Source: Bradyrhizobiaceae bacterium (GTDB lineage Bacteria; Bacteroidota; Ignavibacteria; Kapaibacteriales; Kapaibacteriaceae). From it: DNA of 64,000 bases. Numbering within the stretch: the stretch's first letter is position 1; every line of letters starts with the position of its first letter. The stretch spans positions 17,639 through 81,638 of the forward strand of contig JAGFIZ010000012.1 of NCBI GenBank assembly GCA_024103135.1, in the 5' to 3' direction. Shown here piece after piece: positions 1 to 9,479 of the stretch. The position numbers and the translations under genes are program-made. The notes beneath the pieces are model-generated. The model had not been told where the DNA came from. It ran no database searches and saw only the letters and a program-made list of their open reading frames with translations.

Positions 1-3000
1 GCACCCGTATGAGCATCAGTCGCGTTGATACTGCCACTGCTAAATGTCTCATACGATTCGAACGCTACCGTCCCATAGCGCGCATTCCGGGCAATACATT
101 CAGGTTGACCTGTTGGCTCTGTAAAAACGACAGCCGAAGGGATTCCAATGGCGTTCTCCTCTTCAATTCGCTGATTGTGTGCGTCCCAGAGTGAGCCCGT
201 ACTAGTAGCTATCCATCCCGAGGTTGTCGTGTTCGAGTAGAAATCCGGTATGAGCATTGATGAAGCAGCAACGCCCGATGTGTGGACTGTCGAACTGGGA
301 TTGGCGATCAGGTCTGATGTAATTGCTTGCCATACTGTAGAAGTCTTCACATGCCAACGGCGTGACCTACCAAGTGAGTGTACTTGCGTTCCGCTCGCAG
401 CGATCTCGGGGTACTCAGTCCAATCCCTCTCGTATATGTGAGCCTGCGCCGAAACGACATCTGACATTGAGGATAGGAATGGTGTAGGATCTGGCCCACT
501 TCCCCAGGCATTCCCTACTTGTCGTATGAGAAGTGCAGGCTCCGTCAGTCGATTCGCATTTCCACACCGGAGAATTCGTACAGTACCTGTTCCTGATCCT
601 GTGAACCCGGATGTTCTGCTCAACTCTTCGAGCTCCCACTCCTGAGCAACATCATCGAAACTCAGGACGCCTGCGGTGGCAGCCTCTCCAGAAACTGGCC
701 CTTCGATCATAATCACGTCGGCTTGATGCAGGCCAAGCTCGGTGACATCGCTCGTGATTACTGCACCACCGGTAGCGTCCAGATCATAGTCAACACCTTC
801 CACCGCCTTCATATCATGGCCAAAAGCCGACCCCATGCCGCCGTATACATAGTGAGCCGGAAGGGTGATATCTCTGACGTAGCCGTCGTCATCCTCCATG
901 GCATGATACTGGTCATACGTGCGTACAACTACCGGAGTACCCGTCAACTCGTCAAATGCCTCGTTGACAGCCGTGGTGACGATGCCGTTACGAACAGCCG
1001 TCGTCTGACGCACTACCGTTGGATAGTGCAAGGTTCGTGTGACCGTAGCGATCTTCGCTGATGTTGTTGCCACGTTCAATGTTGGGAATCCAACGTGTGC
1101 GTACGGTGCTATGACAATACCCACGATGGTAATTCCCACATCATACGGTACAGCCGCCGAGCCACTGACACTGGAATACTCGCGCGCATCGATGTGAAGT
1201 TCCTCTTCGACACCAATATGCTTCATCTGAACTTCATGCCCGGTCATCGTACTGTTCTTGACAAGCACAGGCTTCTCCTCGTAAGGGCTATAGTAGTCAT
1301 ACTTCATTGACTCGACCAGGTAGGATGATCCTTGATCATACGTACCTGCGTACTTGGAAACCGCCTTTGGCTTGCCGTGCATTTCATTCGTCTTGATGAC
1401 GAAACCTTGCGTTGCTGCGATCTTGTCTACTTGAATATTCACGACACCGGACATCAGCAACGGCTGGAGATCCTTTCGTTTTGATATGGGTGAGCTGCTT
1501 ACTACGACTGGGTGGTCCTTGCATGTCTCAAACTCTGTGACCGTGTATCCTGGCGACGTCACTACCTGAGCTATGCTGGTCGTTATTACTCTCGAATAGC
1601 CAACAGAAGGACCAGGCATCGCCCCAGGTGCAACAGGTCCGCCGAACTGATCAATCTCCTCTCCTGCTGTGACCCTCTCGTACCACGACTGGTCATCCTT
1701 GCTTGGCAAGAACGTAAAGAGTGGGTTCTCCTCACGAAGGCCAGGGGGCTCGTTGGTCGCAACGCCACTAGATTTGACGACTCCGCTCTCTTCGACATCG
1801 TAGTGGTATTCAACTCCATACAATCCACCCGAAGCAGACCGGTCCTCATCGGTTGGATCTACCTCAAGACCTTTGTCGTGAAGAAATATCCTCTTTACCC
1901 TAATTCCTCCACCGTATTTCCAAACGCAGGGGATACGAACGAATGAATAATTCAGGAATGGTACTGGGCCAGTTCCACTATACAACGAGCTCAATGAGTT
2001 GTGACGTTCTTGCAGCTTTGTTCCAGCGTTGATCACTGACTTCCATTGTGCGATTTCACTACGATTATCAGGATCCGGCTTGCCAGGGAGATACTTGACC
2101 TCTTGTGGGGAGCACGGTGGAAACTCACCTGATCTATTGAACAGATACTCTTTCATGAGTTCCGTTGGCGCAGGCGAGGATCTAAATAGAATCCGTAGAC
2201 GCTCGTTACTCGTACCTGGACTCACAATGGCAACATCAGTACTATCAATTGGAGAGAAACCTGATAGGAACTCTGCACTCCTGGGTGGCCACGACACGGT
2301 GGGGGCTACATCGCAGTCGGCCGTGGGATACAGAAACTTGAAAAACAAGCGGTCATTGTCCTTGAGATACTCGTTCAACACCTTCACCACAGCTTGTGCT
2401 CCACCACGTCCAGGCAACTCCTGGTTAATATTCAGATCGACAACCATATTCCCGACCTGATCGAAGGTAACATCGTCGAGTTTCACCAATGCCATGGCTG
2501 GCTTGTTCTGTACGTACGAGTAGCTCCCCTGTTCATACTGAACGTGAATTTCCGCACCTGACGGCAGCCCGATACGCTTCAACTGCCATGCCGCGGGATC
2601 GTACACACCACCATACGTCCCGTACGTCACACCTGCCACAGTCTTCTGTGAATGGTGAAGCCTCTTATGCAGGTACGATTCCGGCATCGTGTTGACGTAC
2701 TCTCCCCATGCGTTGGCCAGGGTCGGGTCGTAGTGGGGATTTTGTACGGCTTTGTTGGCGTCGGGATCGGTTGTAGTGAACATCTCGCCATAGGACTCTG
2801 CCGCATTCCATACTGAATTCAGCCCGACGTCCCTATCCCAGTAGAAGTCGTTATAATCATCAAGTGGGTACTCGTAGTGGAAGACATACGGAGATATCGT
2901 CTGGTTTCTTACTGCACCATAGTCCGTCCAGAGCCGCTTCAGGGTAAGTTTCCCGTGCTGCCCTAGGTTGACATACTTACCGATACCCGAACCGTCAACA

Positions 3001-5780
3001 GCTTCCGTCGTGAGGTAGTATGCTGAATTGAGTAGTCCTGTTGCCCAGTAGATATCGTCCCATTCTTGTTGATCATAGTACACTGACTCCCATGTACTCT
3101 CATTCCAATACTTATCCTCCACCTGCTTTGCACCCCTACGACTCATGAGTTCATAGGTGTACTCCATATTGACGGTTTGAAGGATCTCTGTGTATTCGCC
3201 CGCGTCGTTCTTCGCAATGAGTACGATCTTCTCAAGGCGTTCAGACTTATTCTTGCGTGTATTTTTGTTTACCCAGGATGGAGTTACTTGTATCCGCTGT
3301 GTTCGCCCAAGGAACCCTTTCCCGCCAAGATACTTGTTCTCGAAAGGGGCTGACGGTGCGCCGTCAAGCGAGGTAGGTAGTGTCTTGCCTGGCTGCGGGA
3401 ATCTACCACTAATATCTTCTGTCGAATACTCTCCAGCATCGTATACTCTCTTCAGCCCGGTGAATGCTTCATATGCATCCAGGCGTTCTTGGTCGGAACC
3501 GCTAATATCAACTGTTTCACCGCCGATTGTAATTTGCTGATGTTTTGTTTTATTAGTAATGAAGAGGGCTACGTGGGTCTTAGTTTCTATTGCTGAGACG
3601 TAGTACAACTCCTTCTCCCCCATCTTCACATGCGAACGATCATCATAGGTTTTCGATATTTCTCCCTCATTGTAAGAGTACCCCATGTATGGGGTGCGCC
3701 AAGAATACCATTCGCGCGGGTCTTTGTTCGGCATTGGCGTTTTTAGTTGAGTGCCTGCCGCACGCCTATAACGCAATGATACATACCCGCCAAGGTCATC
3801 TAGCCCAGGACCTTCATCGCCTAGATCTACATAATCGGGTGTATATATCTCCGTTAGGAGGAAGGTATGGGCGTATGGCGCGGCACGATACTCCTGGACT
3901 CTGCTGCCTTTCACTCGGTCAAGCGGATATCGCACCAGTCTATTGTTGTGTGCGACATTGTTGCGAGCACTGCTTCCCGTGTAGGTGATGTCTAACTCTG
4001 CCCTGGAGTATACGGGCAGGCCATACACATAGGTTACTCCATTGGGATTAGTCACACTGACCTCACCAATTCCATCCTTGATGCCAGCCTCGTTGCGGTC
4101 AATGAAGGCATCCGTAGGCAGAGTAGAACTCTTGGGATAACGCCACGGCGTAATCGACGAATCGCAAGACCACCCAGTTCTTGCGGAAGGATGCGCAATC
4201 AGTTCCGCATTCGTTCTGAATGATACGGCGTTCGACACTTTAGGCTTTTCTCCTTCAGCAGTCGGCAAAGCCCGCGACAACCCGGTGCTGGGTAATGATA
4301 TTGAAAAGCCGCTAGATCCGCTCATTGTAATAAATGGAGCTAGGAGTCCATCGGTTTGAGAGTACCGTACACTATTTGACAACTCCCCTGATGTTCGGAG
4401 GAACACATTCTGATGATTTCCGTAGGTACCGCTGCTGGTAAACGACGAATATGACGATGCACTGCCTGCCAATTGCAGTGCATCTACGCTTTGATTGCCA
4501 ACAGCCAGACTCGCCGAGCCACCTATACTAAACTCACCGACCCCTGCACCAATCTCTGCGCCAATGGTGAGTGATCCATTCACGGACTCCATAGGCGTCG
4601 GGCCAGTGTAACCAATTGATTGATGGACAATACGCGCACTTCCGTTAACACCATGACCCTGGAAGTAGAAGGCATCGGTCATTGCATACGAAGGAGACAG
4701 GTACCGATCCCTACTACTGAAGTCATTATCCCTGTCCCTGCTGACATCATATACGACATTATCATCCTCCCCACTTCCTTCCGCTGCGTACATCATGCCA
4801 TAGCCGTGACGTGTGTCTTGATCGTCGGTACTATGTATGGAGAGTGATCCACGTATGCCACCGTGGCCTCCGATCATCACAGGCAAGCCTGGTGTAAAGT
4901 CCACCGTGCCCCCGAATGAGACGCTAACTGATGCCGACACCGAATTAGCGTTGATCGACGGCGCCGTATACGACACAAGGCTACGTCCAACGAAATCACC
5001 AACCCCACCGTATAGAGAGCCGATTATTCCGGACGTGCGAGTATTGTCTTTAGCCTTGGCCAACTTTCTATCTCTAGAAGCAAGTGCCTGCGCCAGAGTT
5101 GGAGGACCCGCATAATTCGGCACCTGCGAAGACGTATAATTATGCGTCTCTTTTGATGATAGAGTTTTCACTGCATACGCTGCCACACTTTTCCAGTCAG
5201 GTCTCGCTGTAAATCGCGTCTGACCGTTTTGTGTGCGCCAATTCAGCGATAGAAAGTTGCCAAGTGAAATAGCAAAGCCGGAGGTGACACTATAGCCGAC
5301 CATCGAATTGAATGTGTGAGCCTGATCGAAGGAAAAGACGTCGTGACTTGCTGCTTGCAACGTGCCGACAACTCCGATGACCCATGTCACAACCGACTCC
5401 TGCTTGTTGGAGTAGTTTATCGCCACCCCATTATCGTCATCGGGGAGGCCACGTACAGACCTGTTAATTGCTCCGGCGTTCAAAGACCACCCATGCCCAA
5501 CCCAAGACGCGTCATCCTCCAGTCCCCCGCCGCTATGATACGTCAGTGTGATTGGGTAAGAGCTGCCGTTAGGCCCTGGCACCTCCATAATCGGCAGATT
5601 ATAGGTAAACTGGCCAGTGAACTCATTCACCATGCCAGTGGTACCAATGGGCTCAAATGAACTAAATTCTGGTTGTACAGGGCCAGAAGTAAGGGCATAG
5701 GCAGCGATGGGAGCCATCATTTCCGTCAACATCACGCTGCAAATCGTGATACCACACAACTTTCGAAATACTCGTTTCAT
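1..5780 (-). CDS. Giant secreted YD/RHS-type repeat protein, 3' end outside window
   Basis: The minus frame stays open from an ATG at 5780 to the left edge, about 1926 codons with no stop in the stretches checked, so the C terminus is missing. Residues 1-29 form a signal peptide ending in AAYA. The mature start has the hallmark of Bacteroidota RHS/SpvB-like proteins: TGQFTYNLPIMEVPGPNG (55-72), ASWVGHGWSLNAG (91-103) and GLPDD (111-115). Near the left edge the protein reads LWDAHNQRI and ARNARYGTVAFESYE, which in this family precedes the YD-repeat region. The start codon follows directly after the upstream lipoprotein's stop codon, so the two are translationally coupled. In this family the C terminus is often a variable effector domain, which cannot be judged here. 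The family call is firm; the function (surface polymer, adhesin or toxin delivery) is open. Confidence 0.85.
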   Translation of the reverse strand, partial: MKRVFRKLCGITICSVMLTEMMAPIAAYALTSGPVQPEFSSFEPIGTTGMVNEFTGQFTYNLPIMEVPGPNGSSYPITLTYHSGGGLEDDASWVGHGWSLNAGAINRSVRGLPDDDNGVAINYSNKQESVVTWVIGVVGTLQAASHDVFSFDQAHTFNSMVGYSVTSGFAISLGNFLSLNWRTQNGQTRFTARPDWKSVAAYAVKTLSSKETHNYTSSQVPNYAGPPTLAQALASRDRKLAKAKDNTRTSGIIGSLYGGVGDFVGRSLVSYTAPSINANSVSASVSVSFGGTVDFTPGLPVMIGGHGGIRGSLSIHSTDDQDTRHGYGMMYAAEGSGEDDNVVYDVSRDRDNDFSSRDRYLSPSYAMTDAFYFQGHGVNGSARIVHQSIGYTGPTPMESVNGSLTIGAEIGAGVGEFSIGGSASLAVGNQSVDALQLAGSASSYSSFTSSGTYGNHQNVFLRTSGELSNSVRYSQTDGLLAPFITMSGSSGFSISLPSTGLSRALPTAEGEKPKVSNAVSFRTNAELIAHPSARTGWSCDSSITPWRYPKSSTLPTDAFIDRNEAGIKDGIGEVSVTNPNGVTYVYGLPVYSRAELDITYTGSSARNNVAHNNRLVRYPLDRVKGSRVQEYRAAPYAHTFLLTEIYTPDYVDLGDEGPGLDDLGGYVSLRYRRAAGTQLKTPMPNKDPREWYSWRTPYMGYSYNEGEISKTYDDRSHVKMGEKELYYVSAIETKTHVALFITNKTKHQQITIGGETVDISGSDQERLDAYEAFTGLKRVYDAGEYSTEDISGRFPQPGKTLPTSLDGAPSAPFENKYLGGKGFLGRTQRIQVTPSWVNKNTRKNKSERLEKIVLIAKNDAGEYTEILQTVNMEYTYELMSRRGAKQVEDKYWNESTWESVYYDQQEWDDIYWATGLLNSAYYLTTEAVDGSGIGKYVNLGQHGKLTLKRLWTDYGAVRNQTISPYVFHYEYPLDDYNDFYWDRDVGLNSVWNAAESYGEMFTTTDPDANKAVQNPHYDPTLANAWGEYVNTMPESYLHKRLHHSQKTVAGVTYGTYGGVYDPAAWQLKRIGLPSGAEIHVQYEQGSYSYVQNKPAMALVKLDDVTFDQVGNMVVDLNINQELPGRGGAQAVVKVLNEYLKDNDRLFFKFLYPTADCDVAPTVSWPPRSAEFLSGFSPIDSTDVAIVSPGTSNERLRILFRSSPAPTELMKEYLFNRSGEFPPCSPQEVKYLPGKPDPDNRSEIAQWKSVINAGTKLQERHNSLSSLYSGTGPVPFLNYSFVRIPCVWKYGGGIRVKRIFLHDKGLEVDPTDEDRSASGGLYGVEYHYDVEESGVVKSSGVATNEPPGLREENPLFTFLPSKDDQSWYERVTAGEEIDQFGGPVAPGAMPGPSVGYSRVITTSIAQVVTSPGYTVTEFETCKDHPVVVSSSPISKRKDLQPLLMSGVVNIQVDKIAATQGFVIKTNEMHGKPKAVSKYAGTYDQGSSYLVESMKYDYYSPYEEKPVLVKNSTMTGHEVQMKHIGVEEELHIDAREYSSVSGSAAVPYDVGITIVGIVIAPYAHVGFPTLNVATTSAKIATVTRTLHYPTVVRQTTAVRNGIVTTAVNEAFDELTGTPVVVRTYDQYHAMEDDDGYVRDITLPAHYVYGGMGSAFGHDMKAVEGVDYDLDATGGAVITSDVTELGLHQADVIMIEGPVSGEAATAGVLSFDDVAQEWELEELSRTSGFTGSGTGTVRILRCGNANRLTEPALLIRQVGNAWGSGPDPTPFLSSMSDVVSAQAHIYERDWTEYPEIAASGTQVHSLGRSRRWHVKTSTVWQAITSDLIANPSSTVHTSGVAASSMLIPDFYSNTTTSGWIATSTGSLWDAHNQRIEEENAIGIPSAVVFTEPTGQPECIARNARYGTVAFESYETFSSGSINATDAHTG

Positions 5781-6368
5781 TTACATATGCCTTGGTTGTA
5801 CGCGTTGAATATTGACAGGTCGTAAATCCCAGCGAATCAGACCATGGTGAAAGATGTCGTCTTTGAAGAGTACATGGCAATCTTGCATATTGGCAAGGGC
5901 ATCTTCAGTACAAGCCAAGGTGAGATAGACATCAACTGATTGGCGTAGACCCTGGGTTTGTACCAGCTGCGATCCTGCAACATGGATCACAGAATCTCCA
6001 GACCAGAGTTCCACTAGATCCGCCCAATGAAATGACAGATCGGCCATCCGCTGAGAATACTCACCCAGCGATGTGACTCCTTCGAATGATGCGTCTGGCA
6101 GGCCACCGCTTTGTGAGGTGACGCGAACGCGAGCGACGACCATATCCGTTACGGATGAGTCCCGCAAGACCCTCCAACAATGAGGCAAGACGGTCAGTGA
6201 ATATGTCATGCCTGACCTGTGCACCTCCGCATGAAGACCACTCTCGGGCGAGCACAACCACTCTGAATACTCGTCAACGCTCATCTCCGACTGTCTACAT
6301 GACAATACCAGTGACACAACTCCCAGAGTTGTGATGCATAACAACAGTTGCCTAACTCTAGTGATCAA
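5781..6368 (-). CDS. Small lipoprotein of the YD-protein operon
   Basis: A 195-residue protein with a short basic N terminus, a hydrophobic segment and a lipobox VLSC with the lipidation Cys at residue 24, so it should be membrane-anchored by lipid after SPase II cleavage. No family was recognised for the mature part, which is acidic to neutral with a few Cys (LCSPESG, LPHCWR, LACTED, MQDCHV). The first four bases overlap the upstream OmpH-like gene (ATGA), and its stop abuts the start of the giant YD protein, so it is probably co-translated and may assist export or anchoring of that protein. The role is inferred only from position. Confidence 0.75.
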   Translation of the reverse strand: MITRVRQLLLCITTLGVVSLVLSCRQSEMSVDEYSEWLCSPESGLHAEVHRSGMTYSLTVLPHCWRVLRDSSVTDMVVARVRVTSQSGGLPDASFEGVTSLGEYSQRMADLSFHWADLVELWSGDSVIHVAGSQLVQTQGLRQSVDVYLTLACTEDALANMQDCHVLFKDDIFHHGLIRWDLRPVNIQRVQPRHM

Positions 6369-6889
6369 TGCCGCCGGAACTCGTTGTGATAGGATCGCTG
6401 TAGTTCGCTCAGGACTTCAGCAGTAAGATCGGTATTTTCTGTGCCATGGAGAACAAAATCCTCGTCGGTGACAGCGATAATGAGGTCGACCTTATTGTGC
6501 TTTGCCACAACCTCGCATGCACTTCTGATGTATGACAGTACTTCCTTGCCCATGATAGCCTTTTCCTCTTCGTGACGCTGTTCGCTAGCCTGAACGTATC
6601 GACGAATATTGTCCTCTCTTTCAGCAAGGGCATTCGGATCTCCAACATTGACACGACGGACAAGCGAATCAATATTCTCCTGCAGACTCTGCTGTCTTCT
6701 ACGTAGGTATGCTGATGCATCCACCGCACCTTGATACTTTTCCATAATATCTGGCAACATGACATAACAGCACCGTTGGCTACTTCTACTCTTGAAGAAC
6801 ACTAACGAGCACAAAATGATAGCACAAACGCTTAGAACAATACTGAGAATAGATACAGTTTTCAAGGAACATTTATGGTAGGTGTACAA
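6365..6889 (-). CDS. Membrane-anchored OmpH/Skp-like coiled-coil protein
   Basis: A 174-residue protein with one N-terminal transmembrane helix (about residues 14-33), then a charged, heptad-like region (about 50-125) containing KYQGAVDAS, RRRQQSLQENIDSL and EDNIRRYVQASEQRHEEEK. It ends with a segment resembling the Skp/OmpH C terminus (EVVAKHNKVDLIIAVTDED). Skp-family proteins are periplasmic chaperones for outer-membrane and surface proteins; here the uncleaved anchor would tether it to the inner membrane. It overlaps the FG-GAP gene upstream by 17 bases and the lipoprotein downstream by 4. Its place before the giant secreted protein fits a dedicated export chaperone, which is an inference. 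The fold match is by motif only. Confidence 0.6.
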   Translation of the reverse strand: MYTYHKCSLKTVSILSIVLSVCAIILCSLVFFKSRSSQRCCYVMLPDIMEKYQGAVDASAYLRRRQQSLQENIDSLVRRVNVGDPNALAEREDNIRRYVQASEQRHEEEKAIMGKEVLSYIRSACEVVAKHNKVDLIIAVTDEDFVLHGTENTDLTAEVLSELQRSYHNEFRRH

Positions 6890-9059
6890 AATGTTGCTGT
6901 GCTACTGTATGTCCATTAGACATCACAACAACTAAATATAGTCCTGCTGCGGTAACGACTTCTTTAGGCATTACTTCACTAAGAGATATGCTACCGGACT
7001 GCATTGCTACCTCTGATGATGTAAATAGCGTACGACCATCCATGGTCATGAGGGTAACGACTACTCTATCGACGGGTTCCAAGAGCTCCAGAACTGCTTG
7101 AGAAAACGACGTACCAAAAAGACGTGCCTTCGCAGATGAGTAAGCATCTTGCTGTCCATTGCCCCGGAGCAAGAGCACATTCTCTTCTGTGGAGCCAAAT
7201 GTTTCTTTCATTCCGTCGGACCACGTAACAATAGTGCTATCGAAGGCTAGAGGCTCCCTCGCCGAAATGAATGGCTGGAATGGCACTTGCATCCCACCTC
7301 CATGTACAGCTCGTGCGACATATGATGTCACACGGTTGGCCTGGTACACATCTACCTTTGTATTTGCAAAACTGGCATCCTCGCCAAAGTCAAGTGACTT
7401 GCGAGTACCCTGTTGGTGAATGTAGTTGTAATAGACTTCAAATCCACCCCTTCGATGCACACAGAGATCCGGTGCAAGATCTCCATTAACATCACAGAAT
7501 ACGAAGTCGTCAACATTATCGAGTCCGAAGAGACCTATATCCATTGTCACATCTTTATAGACTCCAGCGTCCATTGCATAAACCCGTAGAAAGTGACAAT
7601 CACTGCCTGTCGCAACTACACACTCATCCTTTCCATCTGCGTCAATGTCTACATATGACATCGCGGTTACGTGCTCATTATACACAGGAGGCTCAGTCCG
7701 CAGACAGGCATCAGCTGCTATTGCATTGAAGCCAGTCACCGGATACTTATCACGAAGTCCGTTGCTGGATTGGAATTGATCACGAAGAACGCGGGTTGTG
7801 TGCCACAGAGGTGCAATTACGGTTAAGTCGTCCAGTGCCGCAATGTCAACAGATCCTGTCATGCGTTCAACAGTGTCGATGACAGTAGTTGACGCAGACC
7901 GCCACTGACCGTCTCGATACTCCAGCTCCACGATCGTTCCCGAGCTACTACGAAGCAAAGCCATGGAGGGCTTCTTCACTCCAGGTAACGCAACTGCTCC
8001 AGTGACAGACACGGCACCAGGAGGCAATGGATCCGTGGTCACGCGAACAGAGCTCTCACCTCCCCAAATCACGTGTAGCTTTTGGCCGATTACTACCACA
8101 TCATCATGATGATCTCCATTGACATCGCATATAAAGTGAGCCTTTGGCTGGCCGAAACCTTCTATTGTGTACGTGCTAGCTGTGATTACCCGATAGGTAG
8201 TAGATTCCGACTTGTCCTCGCTCACGATTTGCTGTACCTTGACAGTAGCATCCTGCTCCGCGGCTTCAATGGTTACCAGCTCCATACCTTTGTCGCCAAA
8301 CAGATTGCAGGCAGCGTGGTATGATGGAGCAGCAGAGACTTCTAGCGTCGTCCAGCCAATTCCTGACTGGACTTGCAACACTCCTCTGGCCAAGCAGTCA
8401 ACATCGCCGTCTCCATCCACATCGTTAAAGACAATGTTCGTCTTGGATCCAAGTACAAGATCGGATGTTAACGGGTCAAACAGGCTGTCTGGCACGAACG
8501 ACCCTCGACTTGTTGACTTGATACTACTGAAGCACTCAATCTTGAATGCATGAGGCAGGATACTGTATGATGTGCCTCGTATTCGTAGCTGGTCATTCCA
8601 AGGGACATCGTAATCCCAGCACATTGTGTCGCGTATCGTCCTATCAGTAACGAGTTTCGTATCCCCTTTGAGGTCCATGACGCCCACAAAAAGCTGCCCA
8701 CCTTTGTGAAGGTATCCACATTGGATGGTTACTTGCTGAAATCCTATTTGATCCTTGATAATATCTTCATCGAACAGCACCTCTGCATCCGCAGAAGGTA
8801 TCATGGCACCACCTTCGTGGCCAAGTATGACCAATGTACCAATTCGACCTGTATGATTTCCATGCAAGACAAGGGTGATTGAATCTACTCTAGCGTCCGT
8901 AGGGAGATGGAAGCGTTGAAGGAAAAGAGTTGAGTCATTGTGTAAATACACACCAAGTTTAGCAGATGCAGTTGACGTTTTGGCACCATCGTTGGCATTC
9001 GTAACGTATTGAACGAAGCAGATCATCGCCATGCACAACAGCATATCACGACGGGGCAT
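6873..9059 (-). CDS. Secreted FG-GAP/VCBS-repeat protein with T9SS sorting domain
   Basis: A 728-residue protein with a signal peptide (hydrophobic residues about 6-20). Calcium-loop motifs typical of FG-GAP/VCBS propeller blades occur in series: DVDGDGDVD (about 213), DVNGDHHDD, DIDADGKDE and DVNGDLAPD. A later stretch (STIVTWSDGMKETF) resembles the ASPIC/UnbV domain. The last ~80 residues (VVVTLMTMDGRTLF ... GLYLVVVMSNG) look like a type A T9SS sorting domain, so the protein should cross the outer membrane by type IX secretion. It is the first gene of the coupled operon running to the giant YD protein. Binding to carbohydrate or protein is likely for such propellers; the ligand is unknown. 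Confidence 0.8.
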   Translation of the reverse strand: MPRRDMLLCMAMICFVQYVTNANDGAKTSTASAKLGVYLHNDSTLFLQRFHLPTDARVDSITLVLHGNHTGRIGTLVILGHEGGAMIPSADAEVLFDEDIIKDQIGFQQVTIQCGYLHKGGQLFVGVMDLKGDTKLVTDRTIRDTMCWDYDVPWNDQLRIRGTSYSILPHAFKIECFSSIKSTSRGSFVPDSLFDPLTSDLVLGSKTNIVFNDVDGDGDVDCLARGVLQVQSGIGWTTLEVSAAPSYHAACNLFGDKGMELVTIEAAEQDATVKVQQIVSEDKSESTTYRVITASTYTIEGFGQPKAHFICDVNGDHHDDVVVIGQKLHVIWGGESSVRVTTDPLPPGAVSVTGAVALPGVKKPSMALLRSSSGTIVELEYRDGQWRSASTTVIDTVERMTGSVDIAALDDLTVIAPLWHTTRVLRDQFQSSNGLRDKYPVTGFNAIAADACLRTEPPVYNEHVTAMSYVDIDADGKDECVVATGSDCHFLRVYAMDAGVYKDVTMDIGLFGLDNVDDFVFCDVNGDLAPDLCVHRRGGFEVYYNYIHQQGTRKSLDFGEDASFANTKVDVYQANRVTSYVARAVHGGGMQVPFQPFISAREPLAFDSTIVTWSDGMKETFGSTEENVLLLRGNGQQDAYSSAKARLFGTSFSQAVLELLEPVDRVVVTLMTMDGRTLFTSSEVAMQSGSISLSEVMPKEVVTAAGLYLVVVMSNGHTVAQQHFVHLP

Positions 9060-9479
9060 TCTTGGGCTCCAATGGCTGTAACATCATATCAGCTTCAGTA
9101 AACATACGCACACATGTGCATGGAGGCAACTACTGCAGCCAATATTTCTGCTTGCAAACTAGATGGGCTTGCCAAACGGATCAGTATGTGAGCGGAGTGG
9201 GTCTTCCGGTTGATGCATTGGCAAAGGGATAGGAATCCCCTGATAGTGTCAGGCAACGTCACACCGATGTTCGTTAAGCTGTCTTTACATACTCCGCTAG
9301 ATCGAAACACGCGCCTCAGGTCCGTTCAAAGGTGGACCGTATGCCATGAAGAAAGATGGTCCTTTAATGTGGCTGCCACCTGGTTGGCTCGACCCAGATT
9401 CAGCGGCCAGTAATCTTGAAAGACCCACTCGTTTCGATGAGCTTGTCGTGTGGGTGTGACCACTTGACAGTTGTCCAAG
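9060..9479. other. Intergenic left flank of the defence island
   Basis: About 420 bases between the FG-GAP gene start and the island's last gene. No gene is convincing. The longest plus-strand reading frame with a plausible look is a 38-codon ATG frame at 9346-9462, without homology that I recognise. A weak minus-strand -7-like element (TATGTTTA, 9098-9105) lies just upstream of the FG-GAP gene. The composition shift towards GC-rich DNA occurs near the right end. Confidence 0.4.

Noticed and set aside
1..5700. Many plus-strand frames of 60-145 codons
   Set aside because: They lie antisense to one continuous minus-strand frame whose translation matches YD/RHS-type proteins; the plus frames lack ribosome sites and family features.
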